From Tubiluchus corallicola (taxonomy: Eukaryota; Priapulida; Priapulimorpha; Priapulimorphida; Tubiluchidae), in contig JAQGDQ010000408.1 in the NCBI GenBank assembly GCA_030141605.1, positions 22,501 through 86,500 of the forward strand: DNA of 64,000 nucleotides, given 5' to 3'. The notes under the pieces were generated by a model, which was not told where the DNA came from, made no database searches, and was given only the letters and a program-made list of their open reading frames with translations. Positions 1-12,940 of the stretch are shown here, piece by piece. The position numbers and the translations under genes are program-made. The stretch's first letter is position 1; the number at the start of each line of letters is the position of its first letter.

Positions 1-1485
1 TTCATTTTGAAATTTTATATCACCTACATACTGCCTTTTTGCATGCAGGACTTACGTTGGCAGTAACACGCTGTTTACTCAAATTAATAATTATCGATCT
101 TGCGTAGCTATAGACTAATTGTCAATTATGAACGGTTTGCCTAGGCTGAGGAGATTTTACACAGATTTTTAGTGCAGTAAAACTTAGTAATATTATTCTC
201 TTCTAAAGAACTTCGTGCCAATTTCTAAAATTTTAATTTTGCAAAAAAGGACTCGTCCCCTCAGATGGGTCATACCACAAGCTTCTTGGAGCTCGCTACT
301 CCATGCAGCATTTTTATGGTATACTGTACAGCCATATAACTAATCATACAATATCTACCATCTATCGGCTATCGTACTTAGTATTGTGCGTACTCTACAG
401 TTCCATCCGATGGAGGTGTCTACCAAGAGCCCTGTGATATGACCAGTTACTCTATCGGAGATGCCATCCCCACTTATTACAAAAACGAAAACTTATTTAT
501 ATATAAACTTACTTTCCTCAAACAGTTTGTGGTACGTTGGAGTTGTTTATCATTGTTTTCTACGTGCATTTGAATCTTTATACACGTGGCGACATCTCTT
601 GGATACGATATACATATAAACTCACAGTTCTCGAACTGTTTGTGGTGCATAACAATTGCTTAGTATTGGTTGCTATGTATTTTGAAATTTTATTCGTGTG
701 GCGACATCTCTGAGTTGAAGTTCTATTTGTGCGCACATTGGTAAGGCTTTCTGCTAACTGATGACGTCATGTGTTTTGGTAGCGCAACGAGTAAGGTCTT
801 GGTCTGCAGATCACATGGTTACGAGTTCAAATCTCGTAAAAATTGCATTTTAAAAATTCATTAACTGTTAGTGAAACTTTGTTTTCTATAATACCAGTCA
901 TGTTAATTGTGTCCTCAGTCGATTGAAATAAATAAATAAAAACAAATTCAAAATAAATCAATCGAATAAACCTGTAATTACAGTCTGGTATTTACTGACA
1001 TTTAATTATTAAAACACCAACGTGGTTTATTACGTGCAGAGAGCCAATTGTATTATTAAGAGGTTCAAAAACTGTTGATGTGAAGGAGAAGACTTTTTCT
1101 ACGATTTTGTTCACAATTCTATTGCAATAGTCTCTGGTTTAATCACGATAAAGGAAACATTGAATGCTTATTACTTATAATAATGCCATTAGAGGACTCT
1201 CTAATCTTCCTAGTCGCTGTATGTTAGCTACAACGTACCAAGTTTTTCATACATACGTAGGAAAGCTGCTTTTACTCTCAGAAGTCGGCTACTGTTATTA
1301 ATAACTTGCTGTACAATACTGATGCAATGTTAAGGTCGAATATTTTTAAGTCGTTGCAAAGAATTTTATTTACTCATTCTAACTATCCCTTCCTTGCAAA
1401 TAAGCTCACTATGTTTCTGTAAAGTGTAAACTAACTCTGTGTTTTTACTTGTGGCTTATTTTTATTGTTCTGTGGACTGCAAATG
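1..1485. other. Non-coding repeat-rich DNA at the left edge
   Basis: No gene seen. Bases 1-55 are the reverse complement of 5163-5215 (dispersed family A). Bases about 495-605 and 615-712 are two imperfect copies of one segment (both contain a CAGTTTGTGGT-like core and end with gtggcgacatctct). Confidence 0.6.
775..840 (+). repeat. tRNA-like SINE head
   Basis: Box-A-like TAGCGCAACGAG and box-B-like GAGTTCAAATCTC, with an anticodon-loop-like CTGCAGATC resembling tRNA-Cys. Stems are imperfect, so a SINE or tRNA pseudogene rather than a working tRNA. Confidence 0.45.
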
Positions 1486-1487
1486 TC

Positions 1488-1541
1488 TGAAATAAAATAA
1501 ATAATAATAATAATAATAATAATAATAGTAATAATAATAAT
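1488..1541 (+). repeat. (TAA)n tract, probable LINE/SINE tail
   Basis: AAATAAAATAAA followed by about 11 TAA units, the usual 3' end of microsatellite-tailed retroposons. Confidence 0.5.
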
Positions 1542-1950
1542 TATTGCTGCAACCCAGTTTCGTCTGTGTCCTGGGTTATTCAGCCCGTTCAAAGATTCAC
1601 ATTTGAATCTACTTCCGATGCAACGCCTTACGCTAGAAAATTATTCTTGTGATACTTGGGAATATTGGAAGAGTCAGATATTGAGGATGAGCAACATTTT
1701 TTAATGAACTGCGACAAAATGTAAAATTGACAGAAGGACAGAAATCTCAAGCATATGTCTCGGTTTTACTAATATGAACATTGTTGACAAATATTTTGTT
1801 TTTGCAGGGAGTAAAGAACTAGAAACATTTGCAACTGTTTGTAACCCAAATGTTTTATAAATAGGAGGAAGCCATAGAATTTTTTACTTATAAAATTGGA
1901 TCGTTAACTGAGTTATCAATTTTTGTGTGTTGAATGTTTATGACATACAT

Positions 1951-2310
<360 letters not shown>

Positions 2311-2672
2311 TTGTAATTTGCTAGGCTAACGCACTCAAACAATAATTACTGGTACAGCATGCGAATTCGATGATTCACTTGCAGTGTAAGTTGTCGGACA
2401 ATCCTCGCATGCCCGCGGAGCCGACCGACACCACTGCCGGCCACGTGCGTTCGTTTGTCAACCACCCACCAAATATAACCGTCTGATTCACGCTGTGCTA
2501 ATAGATGAAGCCATTGAATTAATTCCAATGCAAGTTGCACAATAATGTTGAATGAATGCTGAGCGTGTTCGTCTGTTCGTGTAGCTCCATGAAATGCTTT
2601 TAGTGTTTAATGCTAGTCCGCCTGCGTCCTTGAGGGAATGCTAATAGTTCTGCAGTCTGTCATGGCTCCATC

Positions 2673-3133
2673 GGGGTTCCCACGGTCAGGGAAAAATCCT
2701 GGAAAATCCTTGAAAATGCAGGTTTCCTGGAAAATCATGGAAAAATCAAGGAAAAGATCATTTGACAGAAAGTCAGGGAAAATGATGAGAATGGGGCGAA
2801 AAGTCAGGGAAATTGGAAAGGGTTGCAAAAACAATCACCGTGAACCGATATTTTTCCAAACATATTTTTCAGCGATTCGTGTTCAGATAAAATTTTGCTA
2901 TGGCAGGCTTCCACTTTCAATTTCTGTTCTAAAAGTAATGATTGGATTAAGAAAGTTTATTTAATTAATGTGATTAGTGTAATTTTATTAGCACTACTGC
3001 ATCTGTGCCGACACATTATATATCAGTGTATGTATACTTGTAATGCAATTTCTGCTTATTTTGCTCATGGAAAATCAATATTTGGTCAAGGAAAAGTCAG
3101 CAAAAATTAATTTTAAAATTCTGTGGAAACTCT
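2673..3133. mobile_element. Non-autonomous hAT-like element, 461 bp
   Basis: Starts GGGGTTCCCACGG and ends CTGTGGAAACTCT (imperfect inverted ends). Flanked by 8-bp duplication GCTCCATC/GCTCCATG (2665-2672, 3134-3141). The interior is made of short GGAAAA-type repeats. No transposase. Confidence 0.75.
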
Positions 3134-3339
3134 GCTCCATGGTTGCAAGACAGACTTGACAAAGTCTATGGACGAAGACATATTGCTGTCTGTTATCCAT
3201 AGACTTGATGTGTAATGTGTGTATATAGTTTCTTGTCTGGCTAATATTCGGGAATGTTAAATGGATTTAATGTACTAAATTCAGGGTTGACGGTTTTTTA
3301 ACGCAGGTCTGGGGGCTATTCTCTAAACACCCGAAAAGT

Positions 3340-3610
3340 TTATACCTGAACTGGGACTTGAACTCAAGACCTTCTGCTTTCCTAGCAACTATGCTAACCA
3401 TTAACACCACAGAGGCACTCGGGTTTTTAGACTCAGTAATTTACTCTATAGACCATTAGAGGGAAGCACAGTCCATACGGCATCAAGACGGGGCGAGAAT
3501 TCTGTAAACGCACGAAAGCAGTGCCAAATTAGAATATCCTAAAAATTTCTTCATTCTACTAGGACTCGAACTCAAGACCTTCTACTTTCCCGGCAGCTGT
3601 TACAATTTTT
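3340..3610 (-). repeat. Two tRNA-derived SINE heads, same strand
   Basis: Minus-strand box A TGGTTAGCATAG and box B GAGTTCAAGTCCC at about 3350-3415. A second box-B half (GAGTTCGAGTCC) lies at about 3540-3600. Related to each other; not functional tRNAs. Confidence 0.5.
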
Positions 3611-3977
3611 TTCGGAAGTTCTAGTACTTCCCTGTGCCTTATTCGATATTTTTCGGAACGTGGATACAAGGTCTCTGTCTATTTGCCTTTCCCGTAATCG
3701 ATTATTTCCGGCAAGAATTCCGGTTGTACTTGTAAGGGTATGATGTGAGGCAAGTTGACATTGCGCCGATTGACGGATTCATGCAACAATAGCGCGCTCA
3801 TTTGTCTACGTAATTGCATTCCTAAGCAATGGCTTCTTCACGCCTTCTGGCTCAGAAACGTTTTAGTAGAGATGTCTCTAAATGCACAGTGGATGAAATC
3901 AGTTTGTTGTACTGCGTCGCGAACATTTGTTGTTTGCCGCCATTTTGTTTAAATTCAGTTGCACTAATACACTAAAT

Positions 3978-4330
3978 CCAGGTAAAAAAGGGTACAGGAA
4001 AAAGTCACAGGTTTAAAGGTCACAGGAAAACGTCACGGGTAAAAAGTTCACAGCCAAAAAAATCACGGAGAGTCACAGGTAAAAAAGCCACAGAAAACAG
4101 TCACAGGAAAACGTCACGGGTAAAAAGTTCACAGGCAAAAAAATCACGGAGAGTCACAGGTAAAAAAGCCACAGGAAAAAAGTCACAGGTGAAATCGTTA
4201 CAGGTAAAAAAGGCACTTGTGGGGAAAAAGAAGTAACCCTAACCCTAGACAAAATTAATTGTGACTTTTCCTAGTCAGAATTGTGGCTTCTTTCCGTCAC
4301 GTTTTTCCTGTGACTTTATTACCTCTTGCC
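3978..4330. mobile_element. MITE family with GGTAATAAAGTCACAGG ends, copy 1
   Basis: Left end GGTAAAAAAGGGTACAGG and right end CCTGTGACTTTATTACC are inverted. The interior is a tandem array of a TCACAGGTAAAAAAG-like motif. A second copy lies at 7413-7602. No clear target duplication, so the superfamily is unknown. Confidence 0.6.
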
Positions 4331-4829
4331 CACATTATAACGTGTCTGCCGTCGTATCATAAACTTATTAAAATTGATTACCTTACAAGCTGTACTAGTT
4401 GACCTGGGGGGATGAGAACCGACGTAGTAAGTTGAAAACAGCATATTAAAAGTGTTGAAAGAATGGTCATATTTTATTCATGAAATTACTCAGTAATGTC
4501 GAGACAAGACTTAAGTTCGTTGCCACCAATGACACGTATTCGGCATGTAAATATGTCCTGCGAAAAAACAGACTTCCAACTGTTTATAGTATAGATATAA
4601 CATGTTTTTTCTAGGACAAGAAAAGGGGTACCTGAAGTAGGTTTCAGAAAAATCGCCTTAAAAAATTATATTACTTTATAGCAATTTTATGCATATATCA
4701 TACTCGTGTTGATAGGAATTTTTGCTTGTTCCGACGGCGCCATTACATGACGTCACTACGCAAACGTAAATTAGGGGAAGAAAAGGCAATGTTAAATTAT
4801 GCCCCAAAAACTTTTCATGCAAATCTATG

Positions 4830-6090
4830 TTACTTATCTAGATTATCTGCTGGAAAGACTTATGTAGCTAAAAATAATAATTTAAAATATATGTGCCAAT
4901 TGGTAAAATGTCGCTGACTCACCATCCAGCGTGCACCACTCTCTAACCAGAAAACGTATTTTTAATCTTATTGACAAGATACAGTAATTTTAAATTTTAT
5001 TTAGTTAGTGGCTTGTGCGCTACGAATGCTCTGATTATTTTTCAAATTTCACGCAATGTTATCTAAACTTGTTTCAAATGACCTGTCGTGAAAATGGCTG
5101 CGTCTAACGATCATCGGGGAAGTTTAAATTTACATGTTTTATACGGCGTGACTGCCGATTGAAGTCCTGCATGCAAAAAGAAAATTATGTAAGCGATATA
5201 AAATTTCAAAACGAAGTTTTTAAGCTTTGTGTTTATGAAGGGTTTTCTTGTGCTTTAAGCTGAAAGTCAAAATAATATACTCTTTAAAATATTGAAAGGG
5301 TCGTACTCCACAATGACTTATGTGAAAGAATTATTGCCACACAAACACAATTTCGCGTTCACGCCATTAGTTCTTCGCTGTTACATGCATTTCGCCATTC
5401 GCTACTTAGACGTGCACTAACACCTGTATTTCGGAAACGCGTTGCAGAAAAACAGGTGTTGCACCTCTCAGTTCAGATGTGTTAGTTTGTCATGTACTGC
5501 ACACGTTCGACAGCTCGTGCTAAGCACAGCGGTAAATTTGAAATTTTATCTTAAAATTTGTCTAGTTTTCGTACAGCATAGTGAATATTATACCGTAGCA
5601 CAGTAATTCGATTTTTTCTTTCACAAACACGTGCAACACACTAGCGGATTATGTTTGCTGTTGAAAATTATGTTCGTTTGTGAAGTCATCAATGTTGGGC
5701 TTTCCCGCCATTAGTTATAATAATTATAATAATAATAATAATAATCTTTATTTAAAGTCGGCTTTTGGGTCAACAATTAACATTAGCTCAAAGAGCTATT
5801 ATCGCCGACTGTAAATAACAACCTACAACTACATAACAGAGACTATTATTACCCTACTTTTACCCTAAATACCATGCGTCAGGCAGGGCAAAGCAAGTAC
5901 AATTTTTAAAGTCTTTGGTATGACCCGGCCGCTGGTTCGAACTCAGGACCTCCCAGACGGAAAGCATTACCACTAGACTAAACCGTCTGGTTAACATTTT
6001 AATCTATTATTTAACTATCAGAAACGCTTTTGCAGTATTAATTGTGTTAAAATCGAACTTGAAATTGTGGTAGTGTATGCAGAATCATCC
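4830..6090 (+). repeat. Dispersed repeat family A, longest copy
   Basis: Blocks shared with other copies include CTCTTTAAAATATTGAAAG, GTGAAAGAATTATT and AACTATCAGAAA. Other copies: 7120-7350 and 8600-9180 (inverted), 19815-20135, 23100-23350, 34985-35580 (inverted), 42620-43110, 43820-44790. Interrupted by a SINE at about 5708-5992. No coding capacity seen; probably a non-autonomous DNA element. Confidence 0.7.
5708..5992 (-). repeat. tRNA-derived SINE inserted in family A
   Basis: Minus-strand head CCAGACGGTTTAGTCTAGTG with box B GAGTTCGAACCAG at about 5928-5990, a central body, and an ATT/TAA-type tail at 5710-5745. It splits the family A sequence that is contiguous at 43020-43080. Confidence 0.65.
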
Positions 6091-7119
6091 TGTTTTCATT
6101 TAAGCATTCCTACTGTTTTTCCACAAATTTCTGGGACTCCAGTATACGTCAATGTGTGGTGTAGAAAACACCGCATTGTTCGTTTCTAAAGCTTGCAGTT
6201 TATTTGCACGAATTCAAATTGTGAAGTTCCTGTTATTCACGTTATTGAAATTATGCCTTTTTCTCATCCGTGTGAACGAAGAAAATTATGCATTAATAAT
6301 GACGCGTAAACTAGGCAGCTCGATCAGAGGGTTTATTTGCTAGTATTGTGATAATGAAGCAACAGAAGTGGACCTTATTCTTGTAGTTCATGTGTTTCTA
6401 GATTGCTGTCTGACCAGTCACTGCCTCTTGTACGTTGAACTCAAGTAAGTAAACAAATATTAATGTTCGTTGTTTGTCTTTCAAACTGACCTGCGCGTAT
6501 CTACAGTACAGGCGTTTGCGTTTTGAAACGCGTACTGTACAACACAGGCATAGAAAATTTTCGTAAATGCACGAATCAATTTTGTCTGTCTACTCGAATC
6601 GCCAGTCACGCAAATCTCGACTTAGGTGTGTTATTATGCAAGCTTTACCCGTGTTATTTTCCTCGCCCCCTCGGGCTGAGATAGTGACAGTGACTGAACG
6701 ATGTTTATCTAGTCTGTTATTGTTTGTGGCGTGTCCGCATTGGTCGTGTCTGACTAAGCACTCGTCAAGATTACTTGCTACACGCACTCGAGTGGGTTAT
6801 TTTTGTTTTCATACATTGTTCCAAGTTTGCTATGATAATTATTCGGAATGTTAGGGGGTAAATAGAGAATGTGGGTGAAGTACTTCCGATTAATACCGAC
6901 CTGTTCACTAGTCTATAGAAACTAGTGCGGAATAATGGGCATAGATTAGAATGTGTAGTTTTTTTTCGTACGTTAGTGAACCCTCGAGTACTTGCATAAT
7001 TATGACTTTATTGTAATCACGTACTCGGATGTTATATACACTTGTGAATCACGTTCTACCATACCCAAATCCTTTCTTTTAAAGAAAAAACACGAATATT
7101 TAAAGGAAGACAGGATGAT

Positions 7120-7350
7120 TTTTCATATGCTACCCCATTTTCAAGTCCGATGCAAAATATACAAACACAATTGATACTGTAAAAGCGTTTTTGGTAATTA
7201 ACTAATAGATTAAAAACTTAATTAACGGCAAGTAGTGAGCCCAACTATTGATGACATCACGAACGAACATAATTTTCAACAGCAAAAATATTCCACGAGC
7301 CTGCTGCGTGAGTTTCCGAAAGCGAAAATTGAAGCGACAAAACTTAGTCA
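7120..7350 (-). repeat. Family A fragment (inverted)
   Basis: Matches 8640-8870 and 34990-35180 in the same orientation (AATAGATTAAAA, TTAATTAACG, GATGACATCAC blocks). Confidence 0.65.
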
Positions 7351-7412
7351 TCCGTACTTCGCCGAAGTACCTGTAATAACATGCAATTATTTCAGTATGG
7401 AATTCTTGAATC

Positions 7413-7602
7413 TAGGTAAAAAAGTCACAGGCAAAAAGAAGTGACCCCAAGCACTAACAGTGACTCTAACTTTAACCCTAACCATAGCCAAAATCAATGT
7501 GACTTTGTTCCAAAATTCACGGGAAAAAAGAAGTAACCTTTCCTAGCTCCCCCTAGGAAATTGTAACCCCCCCCCCCCCCGTGACTTTATCACCAGTCAC
7601 CG
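7413..7602. mobile_element. MITE with GGTRATAAAGTCAC ends, copy 2
   Basis: Starts GGTAAAAAAGTCACAGG and ends GTGACTTTATCACC. Same interior phrases as copy 1 (TAACCCTAACC, AATGTGACTTT). Contains a C14-like run at 7567-7580. Confidence 0.6.
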
Positions 7603-7832
7603 AATTAAATTTTTACTCAACGCGGTAAACGACGCTCCTCTAGTCACAAGTAGCTAAAATCGTAAATGTTTTTTCAACAATAAAGCTATTTAAACTTTGA
7701 TGAATGTCTTGTCTACGAGACTACGATTGGCCCTTTCGGAAAGTACAGATATTTAAGACTGTTTAACTCTTCTATGGTTTTTACTGTGCAATTCAAGAAG
7801 TATAATTACGCTGCACCGACTGTGCACAGTAT

Positions 7833-8280
7833 GTGTTCTCACTGCTAGAAAAACATACGACATATGTTGATGTTGGTGTTGATTTTGACAAATTTTTTAC
7901 TCGTGTATGTTGCAATAGAACAAAGCAAAATCATTCTCTGAAGCTTTTCGTGTGTCAAACGGTTAAAGTATCATTTTGTCAATTTTTCTCAAATCGAGCT
8001 GTACCGATTTGGAACTCATTGCCTGCATATGTTGATAGTGCACCGCACATAACTGCACAAAATATCAAGTTATTTAAAAGCCGCTTACACAAAGTTAACT
8101 TGCATAGGTTCCTTGTACACAATAGACACACGTAAGCAATTAATCTCTTTTCTGTCTTTACACACTCTTGTAAATATTGTATTTGCATGTTTTTTGCCAA
8201 CGTGTTTTATATATATTGTTTTTATTATAGACTGTATTTTACTATTGGCTGTGAATAAAACAAGTAAATACACAGCTTCA
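7833..8280 (+). pseudogene. LINE reverse-transcriptase ORF, C-terminal remnant with 3' tail (CR1/L2-like)
   Basis: About 100 codons open to a stop at 8135. The motif FFSNRAVPIWNSLPAYV followed by LFKSRLHK is the usual C-terminus of CR1/L2/Rex-type LINE reverse-transcriptase proteins. The rest of the element is missing upstream, so it is 5'-truncated as LINEs often are. The sequence after the stop ends near 8280 in GAATAAAACAAGTAAATA, a plausible LINE 3' end. There is no complete domain and no function is expected. Confidence 0.7.
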
Positions 8281-8401
8281 TTATATCATTTCAATCGTAC
8301 CTATAAACCACTTGTGCTATTAAAACAATCTGTATATAAAGAAACCCCTTCCTCATCACCAAAGTTCTGTAATTTGGCCGTCCATTCACGATTTGCATGA
8401 C

Positions 8402-8510
8402 GCTGTCAAATCACAGATTTGGCCCCTGATTCATCGATTCTGAATTAGCATGGCTGTCAATCACAGATTTGGCCCCTGATTCATCGATTCTGAATTAGCA
8501 TGGCTGTCAC
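8402..8510 (+). repeat. Two tandem 51-bp copies
   Basis: GCTGTCAAATCACAGATTTGG... is repeated once with near identity. Confidence 0.9.
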
Positions 8511-8599
8511 TCTGTATGTTATCATGAGGGCGTGTGGTATTTGCAGACCGACGCGATTATAATGAATCTAATGTGAAAAATGTATAACAAAGAAACGCG

Positions 8600-9180
8600 T
8601 ATTTGCACTCAGTGAGAAACTGATTAATTAAATGATGACAGGATTATTTTTTATATACTAACCCATTTTTGATTCCGATAAAAAGTACACATTTTAATAG
8701 CAGTAATACTGCAAAAACGTTTCTGATCATTAAATAATAGATTAAAATCTTAATTAACGGCGGGCGAGGCCAACTATTGATGATATCGCAAATGATAATA
8801 ATTTTCAGCAGCAGAAATATTTGGCAGCAGCGTGTTGCTCGTGTTTGCTAAAGCGAAAATTGAAGTGCAATGCTACCGTATGATATTCGGTGTGTTGTAC
8901 TAAAGTTCGACAAGTTTTAAGATAAAAATTCAAATTTCAAATTGACCGCTGTGCTGCGCAGTACGTCGTAAACAAACACCTCTGAATTGAGAGATGCAGC
9001 ATCTGTTTTTTGTGCAACGCATTTCCGAAATGCATGTAACAGCTAACAACTAGTGGCCCGAGCGTGAAATTACGTTTGTGTAGTAATAATTCTTTCACGT
9101 AGTCATTCTCGAAAAAAAATAGTGTTTCCTTTCAATATTTTACGGAGTAGATTGGTTTGACTTACAGTTTAAGATTGGGT
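8600..9180 (-). repeat. Family A copy (inverted)
   Basis: Reverse-complement blocks TTCTTTCACGTA, CCTTTCAATATTTTA and AACGCATTTCCGAAATG match the copies at 5250-5700 and 42620-43060. Confidence 0.7.
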
Positions 9181-9881
9181 CCGGTTTTACTTTAATATAT
9201 ATGGAGCGGTGATGCTACTGTAGCTGCCTTCCACCAAGCCAAAATTTGAAAAAAACATATTTTGGAACTTATCATCACATCTACGTGATGTAGCGAAGCG
9301 GGCAATAAACAGTTTGTATTGTATGAGATTGGAAAACAGTAAAATAGCATAAGATCCTTGTGTAAAATGCCAAGATTCGTGTAACTAAAGTAAAGACTTC
9401 AAATATATAAATGAATAAATTCGCATATGTAGTTGTATTGGATTCGCTATCTAAATTTGTCTATCTATCTGAACATGATGCCTTAAAAGTTTACAAGTAA
9501 ACTGTCTGCCAAATTCCCAGTCACTTACTAACAGTAACCCGAATAAGCAAATGTGTGTATCAAACTGTATATGGGAAAATCCTTATGCTGTTTTTCGCAA
9601 TTATATAAGTTTATATAAGTTTATTTATTTTCAATTCTGCATCTAACAGTTATAATAAAAAATACAGATAATTTCACTGAAGTAAATATAAATATAAATG
9701 CAACATTATCCAGAAATTACAAAAGAGATTCTTATGCAGCATATACATGTGCAAATTACATTACAGAGTAATTTTGATGCATACAGTTTGAGCCTAAAAG
9801 CATAGATTGACAGGCCAAACTGTACGTGGAAATTTTAAAGAAGTGATTAATAATTGAAATAATAATAATATATACATAAAA

Positions 9882-9993
9882 GTGGGGGGGGGAGTAGTGA
9901 ATGAAAGATGAAATGGAGCGAGAACTAAAAAAAAACTGTGATGTGGGGGGAGTAGTGAACGAAAGATGAAATGGAGCGAGAACTAAGAAAAAC
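9882..9993 (+). repeat. Two tandem copies of a ~60-bp G-run unit
   Basis: GTGGGGGGG-AGTAGTGAA..GAAAGATGAAATGGAGCGAG occurs twice in a row. Confidence 0.85.
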
Positions 9994-10730
9994 TTATCAA
10001 AAAGTGATCATGATTATAAAGTGTTCAGTAAACTGTTGAGCATAGTCACGTTATATTAAAATTACTGTGGAAAAAGAATGCAGGTGATTACCATTATCAA
10101 ACTGTGTTACTCTCAATACTTTTGAAATATTTCTTTTCTGACGGTTTTTTTTTAAAGTTGAAAGGGAGTGACTACATTTTGAATTGCGGCTTAGTCTATT
10201 CCATAGGACTGGTCCCATATAGCTAATTAAAATGTATTTGTGTTACACAGGAGAAAAACTCCAATCAGTAATATTAGTATATGTCTGTCCACTTAAAATG
10301 AATAAAGTTTTTATATAAGAATCCTTGAAGCGTGATGTTACCCGGTCTAAAGGTGTCCTAGGACTGTCTGTGTTACTTGTCAGCTGCTGTACATAGGGAA
10401 GTCCTACGGACATGAATAATTGTATATCTGCTGTTGGCTGATTAGGTTATAATGGCTAAACCATTGCTTAGAACTTTCTGGGTTAATGGCGAGAGATAAT
10501 CACAGCCCCTGTGCCTCGCGCACCGTAACGACATTCTTGTAACAGAATTCAGCACACTGAAGCTCGTAGGAACGTCAGACTGTCTGTCAGAGATAGTTGT
10601 GAAGTGTGCACGTGACATTCCGACTAGGTCACGTTGCTTTGGACCCTGCTGTCAGCTGCGTCATGATAACGAAGTGGATGTAAAGAAACTCACCATTTTC
10701 CTCTTCATATTTGTTATCGTTATCAATGGC

Positions 10731-10785
10731 ACTATTATCATCATCATCATCACCACCACCATCATCGGCATTATCATCCTCATTG
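10731..10785 (+). repeat. (ATC)n microsatellite
   Basis: Interrupted ATC/ACC repeats; gives an isoleucine-rich false ORF. Confidence 0.8.
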
Positions 10786-11213
10786 TATCCATCAAATAAC
10801 AACATACATCAAAAGGCATTTTAGTCATGAAGGCAAATGTTCCAGTGTGCAAAAGAGTTAAAAGGTATAAAAGTTCAAAAACCATCCTTTGTGCTAAATT
10901 GACGTAGTTTTAAGTTAGTCGAAGTAGTTCAAACACTGTACGCAGGCCATGCCAGTCTTAGCTCTGTGTAATAGTAGGTTGGGGGAAAGAAGTTCTAGAA
11001 AATTACTTGAAGGTAATGAGGACTGGTCATGGTCATTAGTTATATCGTATTTCTTAATGATTTTTAATACTGTGACTGTCTTCACGTCAGAGACTTTTAT
11101 AGAGGTTTTTATAGACCTGTTAGCCAAACACTTAGTACCGTCATAAGATTTCAGCTGTTCATGTATGCATTGCTTCAATTATCCCTGTACTAAAAAATAC
11201 AGTTTAAACCAAG

Positions 11214-11265
<52 letters not shown>

Positions 11266-12525
11266 AATCTTTATTGCAAAAATTATATAGTAGTACAGAG
11301 TAAAACAAATTACATTATACATAAAATCAGTGTATAGCCAGTCAGCGACAGACTGGTGTAAGCAATTGTGTCAGTTAGTGTAAGTTTAAAAATCATAAGA
11401 ATAAAAACATTAAAATACTATATTACATATCTAAAAATTTGTCTACATGATGGCGTAATGGTGACTTACGAAAAATTGTGAATTTTAATACTTTTTGATA
11501 GTTTTTGCTACTTTTTTACCATGTAAGTTTCCGTACGAGTCGTATGTTTTTATTTTATTCTCCAGTGACAATGAATGGCTTCATATTATTGACATTAATT
11601 GATAAAAAAGGAAACGATGCAGGCTGATCAAGCAAGATAAAGAAACTCAATTGTCTTTGATTCCGTCTGTTTGCCATGTTGGCTCCATTCAGTCTAGTCA
11701 GGAACTGTTGTCTCTTGACACATTCGTATCAAATTTCCGAACAAACACAAGGGCATAAAGTTCTTTGATATTAGCCTATGATCTATGAACCCACTTGTTT
11801 GTTGAAAGCATATATCACCCTTCCCGTGGAACGCCTGGTTAATTGATCAACCCACGGCCATGGTGCAGTGTGAACTGTCCTTAATATAAACCAAGCAGCA
11901 AAACTTTTATGCATAATTGCATTTTGCGTTGTTCAAAATGATGTATTCCCATAATTGTTAACTATGATTACGCTTTGAAAACGGTAGCTCTCCTGGTGTT
12001 CTCTTGTGACCCGCTTGCTTTGTCTAGTAGGCCTACTGTACTTTTTTATACCAAAAAGAGACTAAATATTTATTTTGCCATGATGTTATACCAGGTACCT
12101 AAACAAACTCTTTTGGCTGTGGCGTCCCGTATATGAGATCTCCAGTTTTGCATTATGTTTTCCTAAAACTTTGTTTCTTTGGCTGTCATGTTGTATCAAA
12201 ACTTGTACGCAGTTTTTCTTTTGTGTTTCAAAATAACGTAAAATCAATTAATGTGTTCAATTTAGACACCGATTCTTTAATTTTTCTTCTTTTATACGCT
12301 AGTCCTTTGTTAAACTATGACCAAGGTGTTACACTTTTCAAAGTAGTTCAAAAATTCATCAGGAATACTGATAGATTTGAAGTAAGGAAACAGACTTGTA
12401 TTTTCTCGATCATGCAGTCACATTTTGTTATGCGTTGTTTCTAGCAGAATCTTGGAAAATTTATTTTCCATCTTGCCTGAGGTCTTTACGTCACCTTTAC
12501 TGTAGACCAAAGGCCACATTATATG

Positions 12526-12940
12526 TGAAAAATAAACGAAATATGTTTATAAAAAAGTATCAAAAATGTAATGGCACTAAAATAATAATAATAAACGAGA
12601 CGTGTTTATAAAAAGTATCAAAAATGTAGTGGCCCCAAAATAATAATAACAAACGAAATATGTTTATAAAAAAGTATCAAAAATGTAATGTTACCAAAAA
12701 AATAATAAACGAAATATGTTTATAAAAAGTATCAAAAATGTAATGGCACTAAAATAATAATAATAAACGAAATATGTTTATAAAAAATATCAAAAATGTA
12801 ATGGCACCAAAATAATAATAATAAAGTTAAATAAACGAAATATGTTTATAAAAAAAGTATCAAAAATGTAATGGCCCCAAAATAATAATAATAAACGAAA
12901 TATGTTTATAGAAAAGTATCAAGAATGTAATGGTGCCAAC
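12526..12940 (+). repeat. Minisatellite, ~60-bp unit, about 7 copies
   Basis: Each unit has AAACGAAATATGTTTATAAA, a TATCAAAAATGTAATGG block and an AATAATAATAA run. Spacing is 56-68 bp because the TAA run varies. Confidence 0.93.

Larger units (their letters stand above)
9200..12520. other. Non-coding stretch, no gene seen
   Basis: Apart from the short repeats listed, only AT-rich DNA with retroposon-like tails in the minus orientation (about 9600-9680 and 11265-11330, with TTTATTG-type starts) and an (AT)n(AG)n tract at 11215-11265. Confidence 0.55.

Noticed and set aside
775-840. tRNA-Cys gene
   Set aside because: Box A/B-like motifs exist but acceptor and other stems do not pair well; treated as a SINE head.
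12133-12444. 103-aa ORF
   Set aside because: No motif, no splice-supported context, AT-rich repeat surroundings; likely chance.
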